Below are positions 24,707 through 33,888 of a DNA stretch of 64,000 bases, one piece after another. The position numbers and the translations under genes are program-made. Where the stretch lies: assembly GCA_965119715.1 (NCBI GenBank), contig OZ221969.1:1302001-1366000 (forward strand), read 5' to 3'. This stretch comes from JASBYZ01 sp029983705. GTDB taxonomy: Bacteria; Actinomycetota; Coriobacteriia; Coriobacteriales; JAEZZM01. The notes under the pieces are model-generated. The model made no database searches, was not told where the DNA came from, and saw nothing but the letters and a program-made list of their open reading frames with translations. Each line of letters starts with the position of its first letter. Position 1 is the stretch's first letter.

Positions 24707-25782
24707 GGCTGTATCACTCCCTTAAGCACATCAGCAAGCTTTTTTTGGTTATGCCAGGTTGGGCGCTCTGGTACCGAAAAATCTCTTACCAATACCAAAG
24801 GCACTTCCTGAGAGATCTTCTCGACAATCTCTTCATTTACATTAACCGGTCTAATAAATCCTTTAAAGCCATCTTTTTCTTCTGCCTTAAGGCTTTGTTC
24901 CATATGTTTATGGGCGTCTATCTCTTCACCCGTAAGTGCTCTAAAAGACCTGGTAGCAAGCCCTACTCCTTGAACTTGGTTCTTGTGTAGTAAGACTACA
25001 TCAACAAGGCCACGCATCCCGTGAGATAAGAGTGCCTCCACGTGTTCATCTGCCGATAAGCCCCAGGTCTCACCCTGCATATCTGCCATAGAGCACACAA
25101 AGATAACCTGAGCGCTACTCCTTTTGATGGCCTCAATGATTCCTGGAACTAAGAGGTTTGGGATTACTGAGGTAAAAAGAGAGCCTGGGCCAAGCAAGAT
25201 AACGTCTGCCTTTTCTATGGCCTCAAGTGCTGGGCCATAGGGCTCTGGATATTTAGGAGTGAGCCACACGCGCTCAAGTGCACTTGGCCCCTCGCCTAAA
25301 TTAACCTGGCCTTCAACCTCCATGCCGTCAATGGTAACTCCAGATAAGTTAACGTTTTCTAAGGTAGAAGGATATACTCGTCCATATACATCTAAGTGCT
25401 GGCCACAAATTGCTATAGCCTCAGCAAAAGATCCCGTCTCTTCTGTGAGTGCGGTAAGCATGAGGTTTCCAAGCGTGTGATTGTCTGCATATGAAAAGCG
25501 ATGCTCAAAGGATTTTGCAAAGGCAGAGTCTGGGTCTTTAGCCATAGCGCTCAAACACTTGCGCACATCCCCCGGAGGAACCATGCCCGCTCTTTCTCGC
25601 AAAATACCAGTTGAGCCACCATTATCTACCATAGACACTACCGCGCAAACATTGTAGCCCATAGCGTGAAGGGTCTTTATTGCATTTGGCTGGCCAGTAC
25701 CGCCACCTATAGATAGCGCAAGCTTAGGCGCAGTGGCAGGCTCGCGCTGTAAAAAATGTTTTCCGCCAATACTTATACTCAT
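24685..25782 (-). CDS. yvcK: Gluconeogenesis/cell-shape factor YvcK (CofD-like, UPF0052)
   Basis: A 365 aa UDP-sugar-binding protein of the YvcK/CofD-like family, needed for cell shape on gluconeogenic carbon in B. subtilis. Motifs are SIGGGTGQPNAIKTLH, VSMVDNGGSTGILR, PPGDVRKCLSAMA, HTLGNLMLTAL, and ILLGPGSLFTSVIPNLLVPGI. Its position between rapZ and whiA is the classic conserved order. It starts 9 bases downstream of rapZ. Confidence 0.95.
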   Translation of the reverse strand: MSISIGGKHFLQREPATAPKLALSIGGGTGQPNAIKTLHAMGYNVCAVVSMVDNGGSTGILRERAGMVPPGDVRKCLSAMAKDPDSAFAKSFEHRFSYADNHTLGNLMLTALTEETGSFAEAIAICGQHLDVYGRVYPSTLENVNLSGVTIDGMEVEGQVNLGEGPSALERVWLTPKYPEPYGPALEAIEKADVILLGPGSLFTSVIPNLLVPGIIEAIKRSSAQVIFVCSMADMQGETWGLSADEHVEALLSHGMRGLVDVVLLHKNQVQGVGLATRSFRALTGEEIDAHKHMEQSLKAEEKDGFKGFIRPVNVNEEIVEKISQEVPLVLVRDFSVPERPTWHNQKKLADVLKGVIQPCHLPQK

Positions 25783-25791
25783 CTAGTTCCT

Positions 25792-26703
25792 TTATTTACG
25801 TTTGTGAACATCACGGTGGCTGCAGTGCACGTTATAGTCTTTGCTGCGAAGATATTCTGCAGTTTCTTTGGCAAGCACCACAGATCTGTGCTGACCTCCC
25901 GTACACCCAATACCAATTGAGAGATGCTGCTTTCCCTCATCTACATAACCCGGCATCAAGGTATCAAGCAAACTAAACCACTTGTCAATAAACTCATGTG
26001 TTTGGCTTTGTTGCAAAACATACTGTTTTACCAAGTCATCAAAGCCGGTAAGCTCTTTAAGTTCGGATATGTAGTAGGGATTGGGCAAAAACCTTACGTC
26101 CATAACCAGGTCTGCCTCTCGTGGGTTTCCGTACTTAAAGCCAAAAGAAAATACCTGCACACTTAAGGTACCGCGCGGATCTATTTGCGAGAAATTATCT
26201 AAGATAGCCTCTCTCAGCGCTTGCCGCCTTAAGCTTGAGGTATCTAATATTATGTGTGCATGCTCTTTAATCTCACCTAGGAGTCTACGCTCTTTAGCAA
26301 TAGCCTCAGAGACAGACATCCCATTTATTGCAAGTGGGTGCCTGCGACGGAGGGCTGAGTACCTGTTTCTAAGCGCTTGATCAGTTGCGTCTAAAAACAA
26401 GATGCGATAATTAATGCCGTTATTTTTTAGCTGAGCTACCTCAGAGGCAAACTGAGCAAAAAAGTCTTTTGAACGAACATCACAGACCACACACAGTTTT
26501 TTAGATTTATTTTCTTGCAGGTCAACAAGGTCTACCAAGGCAGAAATCATTTGTGGAGGCAAATTATCAATGCAGTAATACCCCAAATCCTCAAAGACTC
26601 TGAGCGCTTCAGTTTTTCCGGCCCCGCTCATGCCGCTGATTAAAATTAAATCGGCGCCCGAGGATACTTCAATTTCATGACTATTGTCTGCATATTCTTC
26701 CAT
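25792..26703 (-). CDS. rapZ: RNase adapter RapZ / nucleotide-binding YvcJ
   Basis: A 303 aa P-loop protein (RapZ/YvcJ). Walker A is SGMSGAGKTEAL (about residue 25), the N-domain has the DNLPPQMI motif, and the C-domain has FGFKYGNP, DVRFLPNPYY and the phosphate-binding-like GCTGGQHRSV. In E. coli it guides RNase E to an sRNA; in Gram-positives its role is less clear (YvcJ, competence). First gene of the rapZ-yvcK-whiA block. Confidence 0.95.
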   Translation of the reverse strand: MEEYADNSHEIEVSSGADLILISGMSGAGKTEALRVFEDLGYYCIDNLPPQMISALVDLVDLQENKSKKLCVVCDVRSKDFFAQFASEVAQLKNNGINYRILFLDATDQALRNRYSALRRRHPLAINGMSVSEAIAKERRLLGEIKEHAHIILDTSSLRRQALREAILDNFSQIDPRGTLSVQVFSFGFKYGNPREADLVMDVRFLPNPYYISELKELTGFDDLVKQYVLQQSQTHEFIDKWFSLLDTLMPGYVDEGKQHLSIGIGCTGGQHRSVVLAKETAEYLRSKDYNVHCSHRDVHKRK

Positions 26704-26782
26704 TACACGACGCCTTTCATATATATTTATGTATTACACAACAAGTATAGCGTGAAAATACAAAGTTTAAATGTGGAGGCTT

Positions 26783-28561
26783 ATGGTGCGCTGTCCAAAG
26801 TGTTCAACTGAATTACCAGACTCACTATCGCAGTGCTATAAATGTGGCTATAAGCTTAAGCCATCTGACTTATACCTGCCAAAAGACGAGCAGCCCACCC
26901 AAGAAATAACACACATACCTGCTAAACATATTGGCGATACCTCTCAGCTTCCTCTAATTGAAAACGAGGAGAAATCCTCAAAGTTTTCAGCTTGGATTCA
27001 AAGATCTAAGGCAAAACGAGCAAACAAAACATATGAAAAGCTTGCAAGAAGTCCCGAAGAGCAGGCTATGCGCAAGCGAAGAGCACTTGTAAGAATTGTT
27101 GTCGTGCTCTTAAGCATACTTATTGCACTTCTCCTTGGATTTTTTGCCCTAAGCTATCTTAATAAAGGACGCATTGCCTTAAACCAAGAGTATTTTGATG
27201 ACTCAAACTTAATTGCCGCACTCAGAGTTTGTGATGAGGATGCAAACGGCTATTTGAGTGAGCAAGAACTTACAAAGGTACGCACGCTTGACCTTTCAAA
27301 TAAACAGATAAGCTCCCTTAAAGGGCTTGAATACTTTACCAACTTAGAAGAGCTCAAACTCAGCGAAAATGGTTTGAGCACCATTGACCTCTCATCACTT
27401 CCCTTCATTAAACACTTAGAGCTTCAGTCAAACGCACTTTCAAGCATAGATTTAAGTGCGCTCACAAGCCTGCAGTATCTTGATGTATCCCACAACGAGA
27501 TTACAGAACTTGATGTAAGTAAAAATACTCAGCTTAGCTATCTAGACTGTAGAAATAATAAGATTCAGGAGCTTAACCTTCTTAATAATCCCCTCTTAAG
27601 CGAGGCATACTACGATCCAGACGTGAGCATCTCTTTGGAGCTTGACCAAAAATCAATTAAAAATCCTGCAATACTTGCAGCCTTAAGTAAGTTTGATAAA
27701 AACAAGAACACCGTCTTAGAAGCTCGCGAACTTGATGCAATTAAAAACTTGCGTCTTGAGGATGCACCGTTTGATAATTTAGACATTTTAGTGCGCTTAA
27801 AAAACTTAGACGTCCTAGAGATTGAAGGCAGTAACTCAAGCTCTGCCATATTTCCTAAACTTGAGGGGCTTACTAGCTTGAGCATTAGACACGCAGATGC
27901 TCTTTCATCCTTAAATCTCTCTGAGCTTACGAGCCTTCAAAGCTTATCGCTCAAAGAAAATCCAAGCCTAAAATCAATAGACTTAAAAGCACAGACAAAA
28001 AGCTTAGAGGAGCTCTACATAGACCCTGAACTTGCTGTTGAGGGTGGTATCTATGTAAGAAATACCAAAGACTTTCCTAATAAAAAGCTTCGTGAAATTG
28101 CTTTTTCTGAGTCGATAAATAAAAATGGCGATGACATGTTAAGCGATACGGAGCGTGCAAGCCTGAAAAGCCTTGACCTCTCAGGTGCAAACTTAAGCTC
28201 TACAACTGGTATTTCTGCCTTTTACAATCTTGAAGACCTCAATATTTCAAACAATGAAATAGCTAACCTTAAGATGCCAAACCTCTCTCAACTTAAAACC
28301 CTTCGCGCTCAAAATTGCCAGATAAGCTCTGCAGACCTATCAAAGCTTCCCGCCTTAACACAGCTTGATATATCAAATAATGCCCTTACAAAACTTAAGC
28401 TTAACTCTAATGAATCACTTAAGATTCTTAATGCTACAAACAATAAACTTGAGCTCGTTACACTTCCAAAAAATAGTGAGCTGAGCATGTTTGGTTTTAA
28501 TCTCTTTTTGGATTTAGGAACCCGCGTTGAATACGGAGAAAAAGAAAATAAAGAGGACTAA
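26783..28561 (+). CDS. Zinc-ribbon membrane protein with LRR and EF-hand-like loops
   Basis: A 592 aa protein that I cannot name. In order: a zinc ribbon (CPKC at 4-7, CYKCG at 18-22), a charged linker, one transmembrane helix (about 102-125), then three modules. Each module starts with a 12-residue EF-hand-like loop (DEDANGYLSEQE near 150, DKNKNTVLEARE near 305, NKNGDDMLSDTE near 446), followed by leucine-rich repeats of the LDLSNN type. The LRR part is probably outside the cell and may be calcium-stabilised. The ATG at 26783 begins just after GGAGG; an upstream in-frame ATG contains the ribosome site itself, and a GTG at 26786 has better spacing. It lies between rapZ and uvrC on the opposite strand. 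Confidence 0.75.
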   Translation: MVRCPKCSTELPDSLSQCYKCGYKLKPSDLYLPKDEQPTQEITHIPAKHIGDTSQLPLIENEEKSSKFSAWIQRSKAKRANKTYEKLARSPEEQAMRKRRALVRIVVVLLSILIALLLGFFALSYLNKGRIALNQEYFDDSNLIAALRVCDEDANGYLSEQELTKVRTLDLSNKQISSLKGLEYFTNLEELKLSENGLSTIDLSSLPFIKHLELQSNALSSIDLSALTSLQYLDVSHNEITELDVSKNTQLSYLDCRNNKIQELNLLNNPLLSEAYYDPDVSISLELDQKSIKNPAILAALSKFDKNKNTVLEARELDAIKNLRLEDAPFDNLDILVRLKNLDVLEIEGSNSSSAIFPKLEGLTSLSIRHADALSSLNLSELTSLQSLSLKENPSLKSIDLKAQTKSLEELYIDPELAVEGGIYVRNTKDFPNKKLREIAFSESINKNGDDMLSDTERASLKSLDLSGANLSSTTGISAFYNLEDLNISNNEIANLKMPNLSQLKTLRAQNCQISSADLSKLPALTQLDISNNALTKLKLNSNESLKILNATNNKLELVTLPKNSELSMFGFNLFLDLGTRVEYGEKENKED

Positions 28562-30531
28562 AGCTCTATTTTATTTTCCTCTTCTTCTTGCTGAACAGAC
28601 TGTAAAAAGGCATATATCTCTTCTGCAAGTGCCTGGCTTATACCTTCAACTTCAGAAAGCTCACTCACGCTTGCAGCCTTAATTTTCTTGATAGAACCAA
28701 AGTGCTTTTGGAGGGCTTTTTTGCGTTTAGGACCTACTCCCTCAATCTCATCGAGCAGGGAAACCGTCATCGCTTTTTTACGAAGCTCTCTGTGGTAGGT
28801 AATAGCAAAGCGGTGAGCTTCGTCACGCACCTGCTTAACTAAGTAGAGAGAAGCTGATCCAGAAGGCAGTACTACAGGACCCTCTTCAGACCATGGTACA
28901 AATAGCTCTTCATCTGCCTTGGCAAGACCAGCTACCGGTATATCTTCCAGTCCCAGTTCAGCGAGCTGCTTTAAGGCTGCACTTAGCTGCGGCTTACCAC
29001 CATCAACAATTAAGAGGTCTGGTTTAGAGCCAAATCTTTCATCTGCCATATTCTTTTTAGAATACCTTCTACCAATAGCCTCACTCATCATGGCAAAGTC
29101 GTTTGCCTCTTCTGTTTGCATCCTAATTCTAAGGCGGCGATACTGACTCTTATCAGGCTTTCCATTGGTAAATACGACCATGGAGGCAACCGAGAACTTA
29201 CCGTGAATCGTTGAGATATCAAAACATTCAATTCTCATAGGAGCCTTTGGGAGCGCAAGCGCACTTTCAAGCTGCAAAAGTGCCGTGTTGGTGCGCTGAT
29301 CATCATAACGTGTGCGCACCTTAAAGCGCATGAGGGCATGCTTTGCATTTCTGTCTGCAAGTTCTTGAAGCTTTACCTTCTCGCCCCGCTTTGGAACGTG
29401 AAGTACAACCTTAGAGCCTCGCTTTTCAGTAAGCCAGGCCTCAATAAGTTCACTATCTTCAAGCTCAAGCGGAACATTAATTTCTTGAGGAATGTCTTCA
29501 GTTTGCTCGTAGTAGCGTTTCATAAAACCTTCTACAAGCTCATTAAAGTCAACATCCATACCAGAATTTAAGATGATATCGTTTGAGATAATTACCCTAC
29601 CCTCACGCACCACAAATACGTGCGCACCAGCAATGGTTTCTTCTCGGTAAAAGCCTAAGACATCGATATCAATTGGACTTGGAAAGACCACTTGCTGCTT
29701 GTCTTGCAGACCATTTATGGTCTCAATGCGCTGCTTGAGTCTGTTGGCACGCTCAAACTCAAGGTCAAGTGCAGTCTCACGCATCTCATACTCAAGTTCA
29801 GAGAGAATATCTTTTCTTTTACCGCTTAAAAATCTCTCAATTTTTTGGACATGCTTTTTGTACTCATCAGGTGAAATTGCACCCACACAGGCACCTGGTC
29901 CCTTATTAACATGGTAGTCAAAGCAGGGTTTTCCCTCTTCTTGCATTATCATGTCAATAATTGACTCATCATTTGGTGCTTGTTGAAGCTTGCGTTTGAG
30001 CTTTTTCCACTCAACACAATTTGCAGAACAGATTGGTACCGCTCTTCTTGCAGTATCAATCATATGTCGAGCAGCTCGGGAGTCAGTGTAGGGACCAAAG
30101 TAGTGAGTACCCTGCTTATGCTTTTCTCGGGTGTACTTTATTGCTGGATAGGTATCAGAATAGGTCACTGCAATAAAGGGATAGCTTTTATCGTCACGGT
30201 AGTCAACATTATAGGGCGGACGATACTGCTGAATGAGATTTTTCTCTAAGACAAGTGACTCATGATCTGAGTTAACTACCACATAATCAAAGCTTGCAAC
30301 CTGCTTCATCATGCGTGGTATTTTATCGCGCTCATCTTGCCCTAAGACATATTGCAGCATGCGTGAACGCAGGTTTTTTGCCTTACCCACATATAAAACC
30401 TCGCCTTTTGCATCTTTCCACAAATAGCAGCCAGGTTCTAGGGGCACCTCACGAACCTGGGTTAAGATATCTACCAGGTTTTCTGAATTATCGCTCAAAC
30501 TCAAAGGGTCAAATATGTCTTTATCTAGCAC
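28558..30531 (-). CDS. uvrC: Excinuclease ABC subunit C
   Basis: A 657 aa dual-incision nuclease of nucleotide excision repair. It has a GIY-YIG domain (PGCYLWKDAKGEVLYVGKAK, about 36-55), a Cys cluster region (CSANCVEWKK...CFDYHVNKGPGACVG), a UVR motif (about 240-275), the RNase H-like 5' nuclease with IECFDISTIHG and LLIVDGGKPQL, and a C-terminal double helix-hairpin-helix (IEGVGPKRKKALQKHFG, EVEGISQALAE). It starts 12 bases after the ATP-grasp gene and its stop overlaps the LRR gene stop. Confidence 0.96.
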   Translation of the reverse strand: MLDKDIFDPLSLSDNSENLVDILTQVREVPLEPGCYLWKDAKGEVLYVGKAKNLRSRMLQYVLGQDERDKIPRMMKQVASFDYVVVNSDHESLVLEKNLIQQYRPPYNVDYRDDKSYPFIAVTYSDTYPAIKYTREKHKQGTHYFGPYTDSRAARHMIDTARRAVPICSANCVEWKKLKRKLQQAPNDESIIDMIMQEEGKPCFDYHVNKGPGACVGAISPDEYKKHVQKIERFLSGKRKDILSELEYEMRETALDLEFERANRLKQRIETINGLQDKQQVVFPSPIDIDVLGFYREETIAGAHVFVVREGRVIISNDIILNSGMDVDFNELVEGFMKRYYEQTEDIPQEINVPLELEDSELIEAWLTEKRGSKVVLHVPKRGEKVKLQELADRNAKHALMRFKVRTRYDDQRTNTALLQLESALALPKAPMRIECFDISTIHGKFSVASMVVFTNGKPDKSQYRRLRIRMQTEEANDFAMMSEAIGRRYSKKNMADERFGSKPDLLIVDGGKPQLSAALKQLAELGLEDIPVAGLAKADEELFVPWSEEGPVVLPSGSASLYLVKQVRDEAHRFAITYHRELRKKAMTVSLLDEIEGVGPKRKKALQKHFGSIKKIKAASVSELSEVEGISQALAEEIYAFLQSVQQEEEENKIEL

Positions 30532-30543
30532 TACATCCCACTT

Positions 30544-31827
30544 CTAAAAGCCACTATCAGTCTTTTTTGGATAGTGGCGTCTAAATTTTTTGTAATGATT
30601 TAAGGTGTGTAAAACAATCCAGGTTCTACGCTTAAGCGTGTCAATACCAAGTCCCTTATCATAGTCTGCCCAAAGTGGGTTTACTACTCTTCCCGCACGC
30701 ACAAGCTCTGAGACTGCATTTTTATTTTCTTTAGAAATATATCGCTTCAAAAGCTGTGTAGTAAGTACGGTGTATAAAACCTCTTGCGAGATGAGCTGTA
30801 AGTCAAGCTCTTCATGACAGATGATGTCTCGGACTAAAAACTCTACTGGGTTTAGGCCTGCTGCGGTATTGTAATAGTTATTTCTACCAATACGAGGGTT
30901 TACCTCTAAAAAGTATTGGGTGTTATCTCGAGGGTCTTTTTTAACATCAAAGTTAGCAAAACCGGTATAGTTAATACCCTCAAGCAAGGCTTGAGCCTGA
31001 CCATAAAGGTCTTCAAAGGGCCTGGTAATCATAGCTGCTGGATTGCCAAGGGCAGTAGGTACATGCTCTTCGAGCAAAACCTGAGCACTTCCAAACATAG
31101 TAACCTTATGATTGGAGTCAACATAGGCAGTTAAAGACTGCATGCACTGGTCATCACCTGGTATGAGTTGCTGGAGTACAAAGTGAGAGCGCACTCCCCC
31201 CTCATACAAGGTCTTCCAAAGATGATCAAGCTCTTCTTGATTTGAGATAAAGTAAACCTTTTTCATTCCTTCAAAGCGAAGACGCTCATAGTGAGCTGAA
31301 TTTGCAGGCTTTGCAACCAGCGGAAACTCATCAGGAAGCTTAGGCTTAACCCAGGCATCCGTATTATAGCTAGAGAGATCTACCCCAACAGTTTTAGGGG
31401 TTTTAACCTCGTATTTCTCACAAAGCTTAGCAAAAGAAAGTTTATCTTGAACCATATCAAGAAGTTTGAGGTCAACCATGGGAAGATGGTAGTACTCTTT
31501 AAGCTTATCACTCATCTCTATAACTGCTCTTACCTGTGAGTCTGAGTTAGTAAGTAAAATTAGCTCTTTACCCTTATATCGAGCCTGAAGGTTTGGAGCT
31601 ATTTCAAGCGCTTTTTCTGCAATATCTTTAACACTTGCACCCATACCTAAGGCTACAACATCAATAATGCTTGAGCGCGCAATTGGCCCGAGTGCTGCAC
31701 CAGAAATTACCGTGCTTCTCTCACCATATGCCTCAAACGCTGAGCGAGCAAGGGCATAAACGCCTATATCGCCACCAAGAATAACCAGGTGAAACTCTGG
31801 GCTATGCGTGCGATCTTCTTCTGTCAT
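30544..31827 (-). CDS. ATP-grasp ligase, D-aspartate-ligase-like
   Basis: A 427 aa ATP-grasp enzyme. It has a Rossmann-like N-domain (LVILGGDIGVYALARSAFEAYG), then ATP-grasp landmarks FPLVAKPANSAHYERLRFEGMKK, LQQLIPGDDQCM and FLEVNPRIGRN. From memory, the arrangement (GDxxVYxxARSFxEAYG, KPANSxxY..FEGxKK, DFIPGDD, YTGFANFDxKxDPRD) closely resembles the Enterococcus D-aspartate ligase that adds D-Asp to peptidoglycan precursors. If so, it acts in the cytoplasm on lipid II or UDP-MurNAc-pentapeptide. The divergent neighbour is an AsnB. The alternative is another carboxylate-amine ligase. RBS AAAGGA precedes the ATG. Confidence 0.65.
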   Translation of the reverse strand: MTEEDRTHSPEFHLVILGGDIGVYALARSAFEAYGERSTVISGAALGPIARSSIIDVVALGMGASVKDIAEKALEIAPNLQARYKGKELILLTNSDSQVRAVIEMSDKLKEYYHLPMVDLKLLDMVQDKLSFAKLCEKYEVKTPKTVGVDLSSYNTDAWVKPKLPDEFPLVAKPANSAHYERLRFEGMKKVYFISNQEELDHLWKTLYEGGVRSHFVLQQLIPGDDQCMQSLTAYVDSNHKVTMFGSAQVLLEEHVPTALGNPAAMITRPFEDLYGQAQALLEGINYTGFANFDVKKDPRDNTQYFLEVNPRIGRNNYYNTAAGLNPVEFLVRDIICHEELDLQLISQEVLYTVLTTQLLKRYISKENKNAVSELVRAGRVVNPLWADYDKGLGIDTLKRRTWIVLHTLNHYKKFRRHYPKKTDSGF

Positions 31828-31962
31828 GTACTATCCTTTAATAAATGTAAGTATGAGTATTTTACTACCCAACAAAGACTAGCAAACTTCTGCCACATAA
31901 GTCATATATACTAATATTTTACGTTTATAGCGATTCGATTTGCTCCAAGAGGAGATTTTTTA

Positions 31963-33801
31963 ATGTGCGGAATAGCCGGATTTATTGGCTCACATACTGA
32001 TGCCCATTCTATTTTAGAAAAGATGACAGAGGTCATCACCCATAGAGGCCCAGATGATGTGGGATTTTATGAAGATGAGCAAGCTCACATGGGTTTTAGG
32101 CGTCTATCTATTATTGATGTAAGTGAACGCGGCCACCAGCCACTTTTTAATGAAGATAAATCTATGGTTCTTACCTTTAATGGTGAGATTTATAACTACC
32201 AAGAGCTCCGCGATGAACTGATTAACAAAGGCCACAACTTTAGCACTCAAACTGACTCTGAGGTATTAATTCATGGATACGAGGAGTGGGGCACAGAGCT
32301 TCTTCCAAAGCTTAGAGGCATGTTTGGCTTTGCAATTTATAACATCAAAGACGGTTCCCTCTTTTTAGCAAGAGATCCATTTGGAATTAAACCAATACAC
32401 TATACGCTTGTTGATAATACACTCGTGTACGGCTCTGAAATTAAGAGTCTCCTTGAGTATCCTGACTATCAAAAAGAATTTAACGAGCAGGCCCTTGACC
32501 ACTACCTCTCTTTTCAATACAGCTTTCCTCCAGAGACCTTTTTTAAGGGCATTTACTGCCTTATGCCAGGCCACTACCTTTGCTTTAAAGACGGAAAAAT
32601 TGAAACTCACAGATATTTTGAGGCTAAATTCAATCCTAATGAGTCTTTGAGTGAAGATGAGGCGGTTGACCTGATTGAAGCTACCTTTGAAAACAGCGTT
32701 GAGGCCCATCGCATTGCTGATGTTGAGGTAGGTTGCTTTTTAAGCTCGGGCGTTGACTCATCCTATGTTGCCTCATACTTTGGTGGACAAAAAACTTTTA
32801 CCGTTGGTTTTGATTTTGGCGAGAAGTACAACGAAACGTCTTGGGCAGAAGGTCTTGCTAAGCAAATTGGCACAGACCAGCACTCAAAACTTATTAGCTC
32901 ACAAGAGTATTGGGACGCTATTCCTAAGGTTCAGTATCACCTTGATCAACCCTTAGCTGACCCATCTGCTATTGCACTTTGGTTTGTATCTCAACTGGCA
33001 TCAGAGCAGGTAAAAGTTGTCTTATCTGGCGAGGGTGCCGATGAGCTCTTTGGCGGCTATCGAATTTATCACGAACCTCTTGATAGAGCTAAGTACCAAA
33101 AGCTTCTTCCCCAGTCTGTTAGAAATGCTCTTGCTAAGGTAGCTTCTTCACTTCCAGAAGGCATTAAAGGTCGAGCATTTTTAATGCGCGGCGCCAAACG
33201 TGTTGAAGACACCTTTATTGGTAACGCATTTATGTATGATTATGAAGAAAAGAAGCAGATACTTAAAAACCATGAGCTTGCAAGCAGGCCCCAAGATAAA
33301 ACAAAATCACTTTACAAGCGCACAGAGTCTTACGGTGATGATGTAGTTGCCCGCATGCAATATCTTGACATAAACACCTGGCTTATAGGAGATATCTTAC
33401 TCAAAGCTGACAGGATGTCTATGGCTCACTCTCTTGAGCTGCGCGTTCCATTCTTGGATAAGAAGGTCTATGAGGTGGCAATGCAAATTCCTTCAAGACT
33501 GAGAGTTACCCCTGAGCAGACCAAGTACGCTATGCGTAAAGCTGCTCAAAGACACATTCCAGAGGACTGGGCACAAAAACCTAAGCTTGGCTTTCCAGTA
33601 CCAACGCGTGTATGGCTTAAAGAAGATAGTTATTACAACAAGGTTAAAGAGGCCTTCACCTCAGATAATGCTAAAAAATTCTTTAACACAGACTATCTTG
33701 TGAAGCTCTTAGATGAGCATAAGAGCGGACAGCTTGATACCTCAAGAAAGGTATGGACTATATACTGTTTCTTGGTATGGTATGAGATTTACTTTGGCTA
33801 A
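31963..33801 (+). CDS. asnB: Glutamine-dependent asparagine synthetase (AsnB family)
   Basis: A 612 aa class-II amidotransferase/synthetase. The N-terminal nucleophile is Cys2 (MCGIAGFIG) with RGPDD and FNGEIYNY; the synthetase domain has the PP-loop SSGVDSSYVASY and SGEGADELFGGY, and ends in LELRVPFLD and KLGFPVPTRVW. All catalytic residues look intact. AsnB enzymes make Asn from Asp; a sub-branch (AsnH in lactococci) amidates D-Asp in the peptidoglycan bridge, which would fit the divergent D-Asp-ligase-like neighbour. I cannot decide between free-Asn synthesis and wall amidation from sequence alone. RBS AAGAGGAG. Confidence 0.92.
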   Translation: MCGIAGFIGSHTDAHSILEKMTEVITHRGPDDVGFYEDEQAHMGFRRLSIIDVSERGHQPLFNEDKSMVLTFNGEIYNYQELRDELINKGHNFSTQTDSEVLIHGYEEWGTELLPKLRGMFGFAIYNIKDGSLFLARDPFGIKPIHYTLVDNTLVYGSEIKSLLEYPDYQKEFNEQALDHYLSFQYSFPPETFFKGIYCLMPGHYLCFKDGKIETHRYFEAKFNPNESLSEDEAVDLIEATFENSVEAHRIADVEVGCFLSSGVDSSYVASYFGGQKTFTVGFDFGEKYNETSWAEGLAKQIGTDQHSKLISSQEYWDAIPKVQYHLDQPLADPSAIALWFVSQLASEQVKVVLSGEGADELFGGYRIYHEPLDRAKYQKLLPQSVRNALAKVASSLPEGIKGRAFLMRGAKRVEDTFIGNAFMYDYEEKKQILKNHELASRPQDKTKSLYKRTESYGDDVVARMQYLDINTWLIGDILLKADRMSMAHSLELRVPFLDKKVYEVAMQIPSRLRVTPEQTKYAMRKAAQRHIPEDWAQKPKLGFPVPTRVWLKEDSYYNKVKEAFTSDNAKKFFNTDYLVKLLDEHKSGQLDTSRKVWTIYCFLVWYEIYFG

Positions 33802-33824
33802 GCGCTAAATATCTAGAGATAAGT

Positions 33825-33863
33825 AATCCCCTTTAGAAAGTAAAATCTAAAGGGGATTTTTTA
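33825..33863 (+). terminator. Terminator of asnB
   Basis: AATCCCCTTTAGA pairs with TCTAAAGGGGATT (13 bp) around an 8-base loop and is followed by a run of T. It is 24 bases after the asnB stop. It may also end the convergent surface-protein gene, although the opposite strand has only a short T stretch. Confidence 0.88.
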
Positions 33864-33888
33864 TTTCGCTATTAAAACTTGTGGGCGA

